Source of the DNA: Prochlorococcus sp. AG-402-N21
GTDB taxonomy: Bacteria > Cyanobacteriota > Cyanobacteriia > PCC-6307 > Cyanobiaceae
Assembly: GCA_003216435.1 (NCBI GenBank)
Contig: QCIW01000001.1
Location: 115,007 to 179,006 of the forward strand
Direction of reading: 5' to 3'
DNA length: 64,000 bases
The notes below the pieces were generated by a model, which ran no database searches, was not told the origin of the DNA, and saw only the letters and a program-made list of their open reading frames with translations. The translations under genes and the position numbers were made by a program. Positions 38,140-47,468 of this stretch are shown here, in pieces (the stretch's first letter is position 1; each line of letters opens with the position of its first letter).

Positions 38140-39285
38140 ATGAATAAAATAGTCCCTCAGATTAAAAATATTTCCACTAAAAAGAGAAAGATTGTTTTTA
38201 TAATATCAACATTCGAGTTAGGGGGGGCTCAAAGAGTATTAGAAATAATTTCTGAGCATTTTAATAATAAAGGAGATAAAGTATATATAATAATACTTTC
38301 AGGGAAAACAGATCATATATTAAACTTTGATTCAGATATAGATATTACTTGGCTGAATATAAATGAGGAGTATAATAAAAAGTACAAAAATAGAATAATA
38401 AGAAATATTGTAAGGATTAAGGATATCAGAACTATTTTAACAAAATTAAAACCAGATGTTGTATTTAGTTTTATGGGAGGAACATCATTACTTACTTTTT
38501 TATCTCTTTTAGGAAAAGGGATAAAGCACATAGCTTCCGAGAGAAATAACATAGTTTCTCAACATAAATCCTATATTTGGAGAGGTATATTATTACTAAT
38601 GTATAGGCATGTTGATATCGCGACAGCAAATAACAAAGACATTGCTAAAACAATGTCGATTCTCTCTAAAAGAGAAGTTATATATCTTCCTAATCCTATA
38701 AAACCAATTAACAATAAATATTTGCCTTCGTTTGATAGCAGAAAGAATATCGTTCTAGCAATAGGAAGATTAGAGTATCAAAAAGATTATCCACTATTGC
38801 TTAGATCGTTGAATTTAGTTAAAAGTAATCTAAAGGATTGGGAAATAAATATCGCTGGAGAAGGTAGTCAAAAACAATTTCTTATAGATTTAGTCGACAA
38901 GCTTGATCTAACTGACTATGTAAATTTTCTTGGTAACGTTAAAAACATCAATCAATTGATTGATGAATCGAGTTTTTTATGCTCTACATCTCGATACGAA
39001 GGTAACTCTAACGCGATCTGCGAAGCTGTTCTTAGAGGTCTGCCAATATTGGCTACTGAAGATGCAGTACAGGGTAATGAATTCATAGAAAGTGGTGTTA
39101 ACAGCTTAATAGTAAAATCTCGATCAGCAGATATATTTGCAGAAAATCTCAGGCTTATGCTCAAAGATATAAGTTTACGATCAACACTAGCTAAGAACAA
39201 TGCCACAAGTTATGAAGAGTCGTCATTGAAGATATTAAGTATTTGGGAGAAGCTGATTTATAGTAATACTTATAAAAAGACATGA
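38140..39285 (+). CDS. Glycosyltransferase, GT4 family
   Basis: 381 residues. N-terminal FIISTFELGGAQRVLEIISEHF and C-terminal NIVLAIGRLEYQKDYPLLLRSLNL, INIAGEGSQKQFL, CSTSRYEGNSNAICEAVLRGLPILAT (EX7E intact). It belongs to the GalNAc/GlcNAc transferase-like GT4 branch by general look. Start at ATG 38140, 11 bases after the preceding gene. Confidence 0.9.
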   Translation: MNKIVPQIKNISTKKRKIVFIISTFELGGAQRVLEIISEHFNNKGDKVYIIILSGKTDHILNFDSDIDITWLNINEEYNKKYKNRIIRNIVRIKDIRTILTKLKPDVVFSFMGGTSLLTFLSLLGKGIKHIASERNNIVSQHKSYIWRGILLLMYRHVDIATANNKDIAKTMSILSKREVIYLPNPIKPINNKYLPSFDSRKNIVLAIGRLEYQKDYPLLLRSLNLVKSNLKDWEINIAGEGSQKQFLIDLVDKLDLTDYVNFLGNVKNINQLIDESSFLCSTSRYEGNSNAICEAVLRGLPILATEDAVQGNEFIESGVNSLIVKSRSADIFAENLRLMLKDISLRSTLAKNNATSYEESSLKILSIWEKLIYSNTYKKT

Positions 39286-39376
39286 TTATTCTATATTATT
39301 CTCCTATTTTACATCTCCTAAGAAATACTCCGAAATCATGCTAGGATAATTGTATCGTAAAGAAAGAAAGATATAA

Positions 39377-40372
39377 ATGCTTCTGGTAGCTAAAAATTCA
39401 CTATTACGTCTAAAGCAAAAATATATTTTATATCCTTTTCTAATAGCATTTATAACATTATTACTTCCTTCTAGTATTATTGCTGATAGAGGAGCATACA
39501 TTGAATGGTATAACACCATAAATAATTTTGATAGTAGTACATGGATAACTGAATTTAGTGAGAACTTACCAAGATTGATTCTTAATTCACAACTAATATT
39601 TGTAGGCCTAATAGGGATACTAGGAACAATATTTACAGCGCAGATAGGGCTTAAGATAATTTCATTCTTTATAACATTTTATCTATGCAGATTTATATTT
39701 ATTAATAGTAATAAAAACTATATTGCTTCATTTCTATTCTGTTTGTCGCCTTTTCTTGTAGATATATATTTATGTCATATTAGGCAAGGCTTGGCTGTTG
39801 TTTTTCTTTTATATTTTAGAAAAGTAATCTTTATAGAAAAGTTATCATGGAAAACCTTTCTAGCAGGAATCATTATAATTGGCATTCATTCTGGAAGCTT
39901 TATTCTTACTCCATTTATCTATCTAGCTAGAATCAGTAAGAAATTAAAAAACCGTCAATTCTTCTTTATATTATTACCGTCAATTACTTCAATATGTCTT
40001 TCCTCTTATATACTTCCATTAATATTTCCCTATTTAAAAATTTCTTACTATGTTCAAAGAGCACAATTAAATATTGGATCTGGTATAGGATTCATATTTT
40101 TCTTGGCAATTTTGACTATGTTTATTATTCAACCATTAAATAAACTAAAGGAGAATTTATTCATCATAAGTATGATACTAGTTTATTTAATTGGGTATTA
40201 TACCGTTCCAGCTATAGGAAGAATACCACTATATATAATGCCCCAAGCCTATGTTGCAATCCTGAATTTTGGCAAAGCTTCCAAAATGCTAACTATAAGT
40301 ATGATTGGTACTTTTAGTTTCCTTTACTATCTCTTTGGCTATGCTAAAAATACAATCATTTATATGAATTAA
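39377..40372 (+). CDS. EpsG/Wzy-like polysaccharide polymerase
   Basis: Integral membrane protein with about eight to ten hydrophobic segments over 331 residues. Family landmarks of EpsG: DRGAYIEWYNTI near the start, CHIRQGLAVVFLLYF in the middle and GIHSGSFILTPFIYL after it. EpsG-like proteins join repeat units in Wzy-type pathways. It ends the long plus-strand run (26.1-40.4 kb) and overlaps the 3' end of the opposing methyltransferase gene by 17 bases. Confidence 0.82.
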   Translation: MLLVAKNSLLRLKQKYILYPFLIAFITLLLPSSIIADRGAYIEWYNTINNFDSSTWITEFSENLPRLILNSQLIFVGLIGILGTIFTAQIGLKIISFFITFYLCRFIFINSNKNYIASFLFCLSPFLVDIYLCHIRQGLAVVFLLYFRKVIFIEKLSWKTFLAGIIIIGIHSGSFILTPFIYLARISKKLKNRQFFFILLPSITSICLSSYILPLIFPYLKISYYVQRAQLNIGSGIGFIFFLAILTMFIIQPLNKLKENLFIISMILVYLIGYYTVPAIGRIPLYIMPQAYVAILNFGKASKMLTISMIGTFSFLYYLFGYAKNTIIYMN

Positions 40373-41285
40373 TATTATTTTTTCTTACTTCTATAACATA
40401 AAAACTAGCAAAGAATCGATTAATTTGAAGGCCTCTTAAGAAATAGTTTAAATTGATCGAATAGCTTAAAAGATTCATGTATAAATTAGGATAATGCTCT
40501 CTAAAAGAAAATCTAAATCTTCCAAATATACTCTCTGGGATTGTAATTAAAATCAAATGAAGTATATAATCTGCGATACCTCCTAATGAATAGATTTTTA
40601 TATCAAGATTCCTGCAATCTATGCCTAAGAGCATCTTGTTTATAGATTTAATCGTATATTGTCTATATCCATGGAAAGGGTAAGTAAAAAGTGTAGAGGC
40701 TGCTGGTATGAAATGCATAACAACTTTCCCTTGGGAAGAGGTAACTAAATTATTAATACTATCTTGAAAAATACAGATATCATTAGGAATATGCTCTAAA
40801 ACACTCTGAGAAAATACAAAATCATATTCTTTATATATATCAAATGGATTCTGATTAATTAAATCAAATTTCTCAAATTGGATATTTGGCTTCTTAATGC
40901 TCTTCCAAGAAGAAGCTTCAAAGATATCTAAACCATTATAATCTATATCTTTGCCTATAATTTCATTAACATAATTATAATAATCGCCTTCTCCACAACC
41001 TATATCTAGCATACTAGTTATATATGGTAAATTCATTTCTAGGTATTTAAGACAATACCATCTTGATGGGCTTGGCATATTTTTATATTTTATAAATAAG
41101 TTGGTATATCTAATTGAAAATTGAAGTGATTTATAGTGAGATTTTTTAAAAGTAGCAATATTATTAATTATATTTCTCAGTAAAAATCTAATTCTCCATA
41201 ATTTCGGCTTGATTCCATAATCTCCTGCAAAATATTCCGTCAAATATGTTGAGGATGTATTATTTTTTCTGTTTAAATTAAACAT
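40356..41285 (-). CDS. SAM-dependent methyltransferase
   Basis: Class I methyltransferase of 309 residues: motif I MLDIGCGEGDYY, NGLDIFEAS, then DFVFSQSVLEHIPND (the post-II motif with LEHI usual for sugar methyltransferases). An N-terminal extension of about 90 residues is basic and helical. Last gene of a five-gene minus-strand operon with cytidylyltransferase, an unknown transferase, an oxidoreductase and an aminotransferase. Substrate unknown; O- or N-methylation of the sugar is likely. Confidence 0.83.
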   Translation of the reverse strand: MFNLNRKNNTSSTYLTEYFAGDYGIKPKLWRIRFLLRNIINNIATFKKSHYKSLQFSIRYTNLFIKYKNMPSPSRWYCLKYLEMNLPYITSMLDIGCGEGDYYNYVNEIIGKDIDYNGLDIFEASSWKSIKKPNIQFEKFDLINQNPFDIYKEYDFVFSQSVLEHIPNDICIFQDSINNLVTSSQGKVVMHFIPAASTLFTYPFHGYRQYTIKSINKMLLGIDCRNLDIKIYSLGGIADYILHLILITIPESIFGRFRFSFREHYPNLYMNLLSYSINLNYFLRGLQINRFFASFYVIEVRKNNINSYK

Positions 41286-41293
41286 CTCAATAT

Positions 41294-42586
41294 TTATAAA
41301 TTATCAATTTCTTTCAAAGAATCGAGATTTGACCAGACTTTTTGAAAGCAATCTAATACCATTTTCAAATCGTTATCTGGAAGTTCATGTAAGCACATTT
41401 CATATCCTATGAATGAGTAGTCGTGTAATTCCTCAGCTACAGGGCAAATTCCTTTATTATAATCAATCTCGCTAGTATTAGCGTTAAACTTCCAAGGAAA
41501 ACCCTTGTTTCCATAAGCAATCTTATTTTGATATATAGGTAGCAAGTGAATATTGGCAAATCCATTGACGATACCTTTTAGGCCTTCAGCTTGTAATGCT
41601 TTTACTATAGTTTCACGTTTAATACCTAAAACAGAAGTATCTAGAATCATAGGATATATATAGTATGCATGTGTACAATTATCTAAAACATAAGGAGTAC
41701 TAATTCCTTTTAATTTAGATAGTTTGTCTGTAAGCTGTTTAGCTATTTCTTGACGACGATAAATTAATGAGTCTAATTTTTTTAATTGCTGAATACCTAT
41801 AGCACATTCGATCTCACCAAGCCTAAAATTATGTCCGATCATATTAGAAATATCTGTAACACCCTTTTCCTCAACAACGGCTTCTGCATGATTCCTTATT
41901 AATTGCATTCTTTCACAGTATTTATAGTTGTTAGTTACTAAGATCCCGCCTTCTCCAGTATGTATATGTTTATGATAATTAAGACTATATCCGCCGATAT
42001 CGGAAATTGTACCTGCATACCGTCCTCGGTTATAAACTCCAGGAGATTGGGCAGAGTCTGTAATAACTTTTAAATTATATGATTTAGCTAAATTCATTAT
42101 CCTATCAATATCACAAGATTGACCGAATATATCTACAGCCAAAATTGCCTTTGTTTTTTTTGTGATATTTTTTTCTATACAATCAGGATCAATATTAAAA
42201 GTACTCCTATCAATATCTGCAAATACAGGGATTGCGTTCCAATGCAAGATGGCTGTAGCCGAAGCACACATTGTCCAGGGTGTCACAATAACTTCATCGC
42301 CTGGTTCTATCCCAATTGCACCTAATGCGCAAATAAGGCCTGAGGTCCAGGAGTTCACTACCACGACATGCTTTACATTGAAATAATTAGCCAACTTCTC
42401 TTCAAATTCCCTGACGTTGGGACCACCGAAAAAATCATCATCCCAGCATCCTAAAAATTTGGAGAGGACACCACTATCCAAAACTCTCTTAGCAGCTTTT
42501 ATTTCTTCTGAACCTATGGAGTTATATGGTTTAAAATCCTTTGTTATTAATTTGTCACCACCGAGGATAGCTAAATTATTGTTCAT
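41294..42586 (-). CDS. DegT/DnrJ/EryC1/StrS-type sugar aminotransferase
   Basis: PLP enzyme that aminates keto nucleotide sugars. Seen: LDSGVLSKFLG near the N-terminus, NSWTSGLICALGAIGIEPGD, the PLP-contacting ITDSAQSPGV and the Schiff-base Lys206 in SLNYHKHIHTGEGG. Length 430 is normal. ATG at 42586 lies in the last 11 bases of the upstream oxidoreductase gene. Together with PseB or the Gfo/Idh oxidoreductase, it could supply the amino group of a 2,4-diamino sugar or similar. Confidence 0.9.
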   Translation of the reverse strand: MNNNLAILGGDKLITKDFKPYNSIGSEEIKAAKRVLDSGVLSKFLGCWDDDFFGGPNVREFEEKLANYFNVKHVVVVNSWTSGLICALGAIGIEPGDEVIVTPWTMCASATAILHWNAIPVFADIDRSTFNIDPDCIEKNITKKTKAILAVDIFGQSCDIDRIMNLAKSYNLKVITDSAQSPGVYNRGRYAGTISDIGGYSLNYHKHIHTGEGGILVTNNYKYCERMQLIRNHAEAVVEEKGVTDISNMIGHNFRLGEIECAIGIQQLKKLDSLIYRRQEIAKQLTDKLSKLKGISTPYVLDNCTHAYYIYPMILDTSVLGIKRETIVKALQAEGLKGIVNGFANIHLLPIYQNKIAYGNKGFPWKFNANTSEIDYNKGICPVAEELHDYSFIGYEMCLHELPDNDLKMVLDCFQKVWSNLDSLKEIDNL

Positions 42587-43556
42587 AGCCTGACAAATCC
42601 TTTATATAAGAGAGGTTCTTAAGTGTTAAAAGAGCCTGCCTTCCTGTACATAAGTTATATGCTTTTTTATTATAAAATTGAGAGAGCATATGCACAACAT
42701 TATACTGGTACTTTTTCATATTAGTTGAGATATATTCTGGATTATTGTCTAGATTTCTATATCCTACAAAATCCTTGTTATTTTCTATATTATTCAAAAT
42801 AATATGATTACCTTCATCTTCGTATCTTATTCTTCCTGTAGGCGTTATTATTTCAAAAGTATGATGTGAATAATTCTCCTCCCATGCAGATTGAAATACT
42901 ATTGATCCTAAATTAAAATTAGCGACAAAATCTACCTCTATATCATTGTGATTATATTCCCTTCCTTTATTAATTATTTTAGCTGAGATAAAGCCATCTA
43001 ATAGATACTCAAATAGATTAAAGTAATGAGAACAACTATGAAATAAACCTTTAGAATACCAACAGAATCCTTTTACTTGCTTGTTTTGGTTTTGGGAATT
43101 TAATATATATGACTTAATATAATCTGTACTTGGATCTGCTATCCTCATATAATTTACAAATAAATCTATATTATTAGACTCACATTTGCGAATGATTTGG
43201 TAGGCATCAGTTAATTCATATGCCAATGGTTTTTCGCATAAAATTAACTTTATTGTAGGGAAACTTACTATTTCCTCTAAAATACGAAGATGATATTCAG
43301 TAGGGCAAGATATTACGGCTATTTCTGGTAATAAGTCTGATGGCAATTCATTTAATGAACTATATGAATTAACGTTATAATCTTTAGTAAACTTAAGCCT
43401 CTTCGAGTGGTCAATATCTATACCTGCTATCAAAGTAAAATCGGGATGAAGGGAGAAAGATTTGGCATGTGTGAATACCGTATGTTGATCTAAATGATCT
43501 TTATCATATAGCATTCCTATATTGCCTAATCCAACTAGTATTACTTTCTTTTTCAT
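42576..43556 (-). CDS. Gfo/Idh/MocA-family oxidoreductase
   Basis: NAD(P)-dependent sugar oxidoreductase. N-terminal Rossmann motif VILVGLGNIGMLYD, then ISCPTEYHLRIL and the conserved CEKPLA (EKP motif, general acid Lys). Starts at ATG 43556; a TTG two codons upstream is less likely. 326 residues. In operons with a DegT aminotransferase, such enzymes oxidise a hydroxyl to the ketone that is aminated, and this order (oxidoreductase then aminotransferase, overlapping by 11 bases) fits that. Confidence 0.88.
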   Translation of the reverse strand: MKKKVILVGLGNIGMLYDKDHLDQHTVFTHAKSFSLHPDFTLIAGIDIDHSKRLKFTKDYNVNSYSSLNELPSDLLPEIAVISCPTEYHLRILEEIVSFPTIKLILCEKPLAYELTDAYQIIRKCESNNIDLFVNYMRIADPSTDYIKSYILNSQNQNKQVKGFCWYSKGLFHSCSHYFNLFEYLLDGFISAKIINKGREYNHNDIEVDFVANFNLGSIVFQSAWEENYSHHTFEIITPTGRIRYEDEGNHIILNNIENNKDFVGYRNLDNNPEYISTNMKKYQYNVVHMLSQFYNKKAYNLCTGRQALLTLKNLSYIKDLSGYEQ

Positions 43557-43575
43557 AGTCAAAAAATAAGGTAAC

Positions 43576-44469
43576 TCATAATAAATCCCTCAAGTGAATA
43601 ATTTCCTCATGTGGCAACCTACTTTTTTTTCCGAAAGGTGGGATGCAAGAGTATACTTTTTTATTTGCCAGAATACCTACAATCATACCCATTGATTCTG
43701 TTCCAACAACTACATCATATTCTTTGATTATCTCTTTTAATTCCTTACCTGATTGCTCCATTAAAACGTTTTTATATTGTAAAATTAAATGCTCGTATTT
43801 AAATACTTTATCAGAAGGGTGTGGTCTGATATAGATTGAATCTATTTGTTTATCTAGCAAATTAATATTTTCCATAAAGAATTCAAAAGCTTGTATCTCT
43901 GTATATCCTAAATACAATGGATCACCAAAACTAGCCTTGCATGCATCCTCTATGTTGTCAGCAATATAAAGAACTTTCTGATTATCATTAGATTTACCAA
44001 TTCGTCTATCTATTTTTTGTTCTTCTATATAATTTTTTATAGATTCTAAAAAAAAATTTTTCCCTCGTATGATATTTATATTTGGATAATGGTATTGAAC
44101 TAAATTTGCGGCATACTTGTCTCCAACCCAAATTTTATTAGGCAAGTATTGAACATCATTCAAAAAGAATCTATTTTCGTAGTCTGTCCAATGATCAAAA
44201 AAACAAATAACTTCTATGCCTTTTTCTAGGGCAATCTTTGTTGCTTCTAATTCCAGGTTACTTCCCCAGCTTGTTGTTACGTATATCTTTTCAGAAAGAA
44301 TTATAGATTCTTCTAGTGAAAGGAAATTTATAATTCCTAAATTTTTTTTAAAAATTTCTCTAGCTGGTCCACCCACGGCGTAAACATAATCACCTGGATT
44401 ATACTTAATCCAATGACTTAATACTTCTGCTCCTCCAGTGTCGTGGCTTACTACAGTTATTTTACTCAC
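43576..44469 (-). CDS. Unassigned GT-B-like protein, possible nonulosonate transferase
   Basis: 297 residues, GTG start at 44469 sharing one base with the TAG of the preceding cytidylyltransferase gene, so tightly coupled. The C-terminal half has the short motif RPHPSD (215-220) in a strand, then YDVVVGTESMGMIVGILANKKVYSC. An HP motif followed by a Ser-rich turn and small helix is typical of CMP-sialic-acid-using GT-B enzymes (GT38/GT52-like) and of some uncharacterised glycan proteins. The N-terminal half has VSHDTGGAEVL and ICFFDHWTDYENRF. I cannot assign a family; a CMP-sugar transferase is a reasonable guess given its neighbour. Confidence 0.55.
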   Translation of the reverse strand: MSKITVVSHDTGGAEVLSHWIKYNPGDYVYAVGGPAREIFKKNLGIINFLSLEESIILSEKIYVTTSWGSNLELEATKIALEKGIEVICFFDHWTDYENRFFLNDVQYLPNKIWVGDKYAANLVQYHYPNINIIRGKNFFLESIKNYIEEQKIDRRIGKSNDNQKVLYIADNIEDACKASFGDPLYLGYTEIQAFEFFMENINLLDKQIDSIYIRPHPSDKVFKYEHLILQYKNVLMEQSGKELKEIIKEYDVVVGTESMGMIVGILANKKVYSCIPPFGKKSRLPHEEIIHLRDLL

Positions 44470-45203
44470 TAACTATCTCCTTTTCTCTTGACATGGTCAT
44501 TTATAGTTAATAATTTAGGATTATTTCTTAAATATTTTAAGAGTTCATTACAGCTATATCCCTCTATAGTCTGACCTATTTCTTCTGTTAAATGCTTTAA
44601 AAGTATATAGTCAGGTTCTTCGTCTAAAGTTAATCCTAATTCAGGCCAATGTAACTCTGGAGGGGCAACAATATGAATAGGAGAGAATAGTTCAGGATGA
44701 TTTCTAATATGTAAAGTTACATGCTCTCTCTCTAGTTCTGTATTAGCCAGCAAAGAAGATTCTTTTAATACACTAGTATTAAATACCTGAGCATCCATTC
44801 CATCTGGAAAACTTCTTACATGCGTATTACTGACATAATCTACATTATTAGCTTTATAAATTCGTATTAATTGTTCAACTATTTGAGGATCTATCAGAGG
44901 GCAATCACCTGTTGTTTGAACAATTACGTCTGTTCCAAATGATTCTGCTGCGTATAGAACTCTTCCTAAAACATCATCTTCACTTCCTCTGAAATACTTG
45001 ATCCCATTAGACTCAGCCAGATCAACCAAAACATCATCCTGATGATTAATTGTTGTTGCTAAAATTATTTCATCTAAAGATGGTACTTGCTTTAATCGGT
45101 TGATCATATGCTGCAAAAATGGTTGCCCTGCAGCCTCTAACATTACTTTTCCAGGCAACCTAGTTGAAGTCATTCTTGCTTCTATAGTGGCTGAATATTT
45201 CAT
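44469..45203 (-). CDS. SpsF-like cytidylyltransferase
   Basis: Nucleotidyltransferase related to SpsF and KDO cytidylyltransferase. Seen: EARMTSTRLPGKVMLEAAGQP (residues 8-28), ATTINHQDD, YFRGSEDDVLGRVLYAAES, TGDCPLIDP and LTLDEEPDY. These are the full SpsF signatures (244 aa). First gene of the minus-strand operon running to 40356. The 170-base divergent gap to 45374 should hold its promoter. It activates an acidic sugar or small alcohol as a CDP/CMP derivative; substrate unknown. Confidence 0.86.
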   Translation of the reverse strand: MKYSATIEARMTSTRLPGKVMLEAAGQPFLQHMINRLKQVPSLDEIILATTINHQDDVLVDLAESNGIKYFRGSEDDVLGRVLYAAESFGTDVIVQTTGDCPLIDPQIVEQLIRIYKANNVDYVSNTHVRSFPDGMDAQVFNTSVLKESSLLANTELEREHVTLHIRNHPELFSPIHIVAPPELHWPELGLTLDEEPDYILLKHLTEEIGQTIEGYSCNELLKYLRNNPKLLTINDHVKRKGDS

Positions 45204-45373
45204 CGTTTAATTGCGGACGATTCTATTATAAACTGTATAGTAAGAGTATGTAGAGATCCAAAAAATCATATAAGATTTATATTTAAAAACATCTTCTTGA
45301 AATAGAATCAAATTAAGCTAGATTTCTAAATTAATGTCAAGAAGTCGCTATAGTAAAAAATAAAATCAAATAC

Positions 45374-46669
45374 ATGTCTCATTATCTAGATATAAAGCTA
45401 ATCGACCATGCAAAACATCTTTATCCTATTTGCAGATCACTAACAGGGGAAGGGGTAAGGAAGACTTTAGACTATTTCGAGTGTTTTCACAAAGAATTAA
45501 AAAGATATAAGATCAAATCCGGAGAAAAGGTATATGACTGGGAAATACCATTGGAATGGAATATCAAAGATGCGTACATCGAGAATTTGGACACAGGACA
45601 AAAGTATGCAGAGTTCAAAAGAAATAATCTACACGTTGTAGGTTATTCAAAACCAATAAATAGAGAAATAGACCTAAGTACATTATCAAAAAAAATATAT
45701 ACCTTAAATTATCAAGAAGAATGGATACCATATATTACGACCTATTATAAGCAAGATTGGGGTTTCTGCCTCTCAGAAAAAGACAAGAATAACCTTCCAG
45801 AAGGTAATTATAAGGCCTTTATTGACTCGACTCTTAAGGAGGGATACTTAGAGTACTCAACTGCGCTAATTAAAGGTAAATCAAAAAAAGAAATATTCTT
45901 TTCATCGTATATATGTCACCCTTCTATGGCAAACAATGAAATAAGCGGTCCGATCGTACTTTGTGCAATTCTAGATTATATAAAAAAACAATATAAATCA
46001 CCCAAATATTCTTATAGGTTCGCTTTGACACCAGAGACTATTGGCAGTATTGCTTTTATAAAAAAATTCGAAAAGAAATTAAAAAAAAATGTTATCTGTG
46101 GCTTTAACCTTTCATGTGTAGGTGATGAACGTGGATATTCTTTTGTGCAAACACCCTATAATAATACAATTACTGATTCTGCTTTGAGAGCTTCCTTAAT
46201 AGGGAAAAATAATGCAAAAGAATATAGCTTTTTAGAAAGAGGTTCAGATGAAAGACAATATTGCTCACCTGGAGTAGATATTCCTCTCTGCACTTTCTGT
46301 AAAAGTAAATTTGGAGAATACCCTGAATACCATACTAGTGCTGATAATTTTGATTTAGTGACCGATAAAGGACTTCAAGATTCGTTCGAAGTAATGAAAA
46401 CTATTGTTGATTGTTTTGAATTGGGATTAAGGCCATTGTTAATTAAAAAATGTGAACCTCAACTTGGCAAAAGGAATCTATATCCAACGATATCAATCAA
46501 ATGTGAAGGCAGACATCCAGCTCAAACAAGAATGGATATTTTAGCATATTCTAATGGGAAGAATTCAGTATTTGATATAGCTAATACTATACAAATAGAA
46601 CTGAAAAAGGTTATAAGTGAAATAACCTTGTTAAAGGAGAATAATATCATTAAGGATAATATGCTATAG
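45374..46669 (+). CDS. DUF4910/DUF2172-type aminopeptidase-fold protein
   Basis: Matches a family often found in polysaccharide clusters: N-terminal HLYPICRSLTGEGVRKTLDYF, WEIPLEWNI, HVVGYSKPI, and a metallopeptidase-like core with SSYICHPSMANNEISGPIVL (His and Asn where M28-type enzymes have His and Asp), FALTPETIGSIAF, and YPEYHTSADNFDLV (late His). A C-terminal winged-helix-like segment covers about 365-425. 431 residues, no signal peptide, so it acts in the cytoplasm. Possibly a deacylase or amidase acting on a sugar amide rather than a peptidase. Single gene on the plus strand. Confidence 0.8.
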   Translation: MSHYLDIKLIDHAKHLYPICRSLTGEGVRKTLDYFECFHKELKRYKIKSGEKVYDWEIPLEWNIKDAYIENLDTGQKYAEFKRNNLHVVGYSKPINREIDLSTLSKKIYTLNYQEEWIPYITTYYKQDWGFCLSEKDKNNLPEGNYKAFIDSTLKEGYLEYSTALIKGKSKKEIFFSSYICHPSMANNEISGPIVLCAILDYIKKQYKSPKYSYRFALTPETIGSIAFIKKFEKKLKKNVICGFNLSCVGDERGYSFVQTPYNNTITDSALRASLIGKNNAKEYSFLERGSDERQYCSPGVDIPLCTFCKSKFGEYPEYHTSADNFDLVTDKGLQDSFEVMKTIVDCFELGLRPLLIKKCEPQLGKRNLYPTISIKCEGRHPAQTRMDILAYSNGKNSVFDIANTIQIELKKVISEITLLKENNIIKDNML

Positions 46670-46675
46670 TAGCTG

Positions 46676-47464
46676 TTAATCAAGACAGAAAAATTTAGGT
46701 TCTTTCTCTAATTGTGAGACAAGTAATTTATGGAGTGTTCTGTATTCATGTATATAAGAATTAGAATCTATTTCTAGTAATAGATTGTTGGCTTGGAAAG
46801 CAGCTAAAGTGGTAATTTTATTGAAGTTAAAGTATGAAGAAATGTCTTTTTTTCTTGCAAAATAGGAATATTGACCTGATTTAGAAATGTGATTTGTATC
46901 TATATAATGTACATTAAATTCTATATTTTCTCTATATGGGACATTGGCTGACATTTCACAATCATGGATTATAGAAAAACTATTTTTAGGTTCGGTCCCA
47001 ATTTCGCACCAAAATCCTCTATTCTTATAAAAATAGTTCCATACAGATAATTCTCCGAAAGAATAAAAAGGTGATATGGAATCTACGATTTGTCTAGCCT
47101 CTGGACCTATAACAATAAAACTGTGTATACAAGAAGGACTACGGGCTATATAAGGGGATTTAAAACTATCCTGATATTCCTTGAAAAATTGATCATTTAA
47201 CCAACCAAGAGTGGGATTTGTATGTAAAATATCAAATACTTTTTCTTTGTGCTCAAGAAAAGTAAATGAAGGGATGAAAACATTAACTCTATTGGCTAGA
47301 TTCTTTAGTCTGGTCAATAAGTTATCCTTAAAACCTATTTTCAGAGCTTCTTTTCTGAAATATAAAATTGAGAGATTAAATACTATATAATCGTAATTAT
47401 TATAGTCTTCTAATAAAGTCTCTATAAAATCAAAATATAAATCTATTGACTTGATCTTATTCAT
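46676..47464 (-). CDS. AAC(3)-like acyltransferase
   Basis: Resembles the aminoglycoside 3-N-acetyltransferase family fold. Landmarks: FIPSFTF (strand near the start), PTLGWLNDQFF, YIARSPSCIHSFIVIGPEA (the family RSxHPxHS/G motif, with Cys-Ile in place of the first His-Pro), FGELSVWNYF and IIHDCEMSANVPYRE (family His-x-x-Glu). 262 residues. Distant relatives act in polysaccharide clusters rather than in drug resistance. Four bases downstream of an acyl carrier protein gene, so it probably moves an acyl group from ACP to an amino sugar. Confidence 0.75.
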   Translation of the reverse strand: MNKIKSIDLYFDFIETLLEDYNNYDYIVFNLSILYFRKEALKIGFKDNLLTRLKNLANRVNVFIPSFTFLEHKEKVFDILHTNPTLGWLNDQFFKEYQDSFKSPYIARSPSCIHSFIVIGPEARQIVDSISPFYSFGELSVWNYFYKNRGFWCEIGTEPKNSFSIIHDCEMSANVPYRENIEFNVHYIDTNHISKSGQYSYFARKKDISSYFNFNKITTLAAFQANNLLLEIDSNSYIHEYRTLHKLLVSQLEKEPKFFCLD

Positions 47465-47468
47465 GAGA

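Noticed and set aside
42119..42386. Plus-strand small frames opposite the DegT aminotransferase
   Set aside because: They are shadows of a strong family gene on the minus strand with no homology of their own.
46676..47464. AAC(3)-like gene as an antibiotic-resistance determinant
   Set aside because: Its place beside an ACP gene in a glycan island and its altered active-site motif point to sugar acylation rather than aminoglycoside modification.
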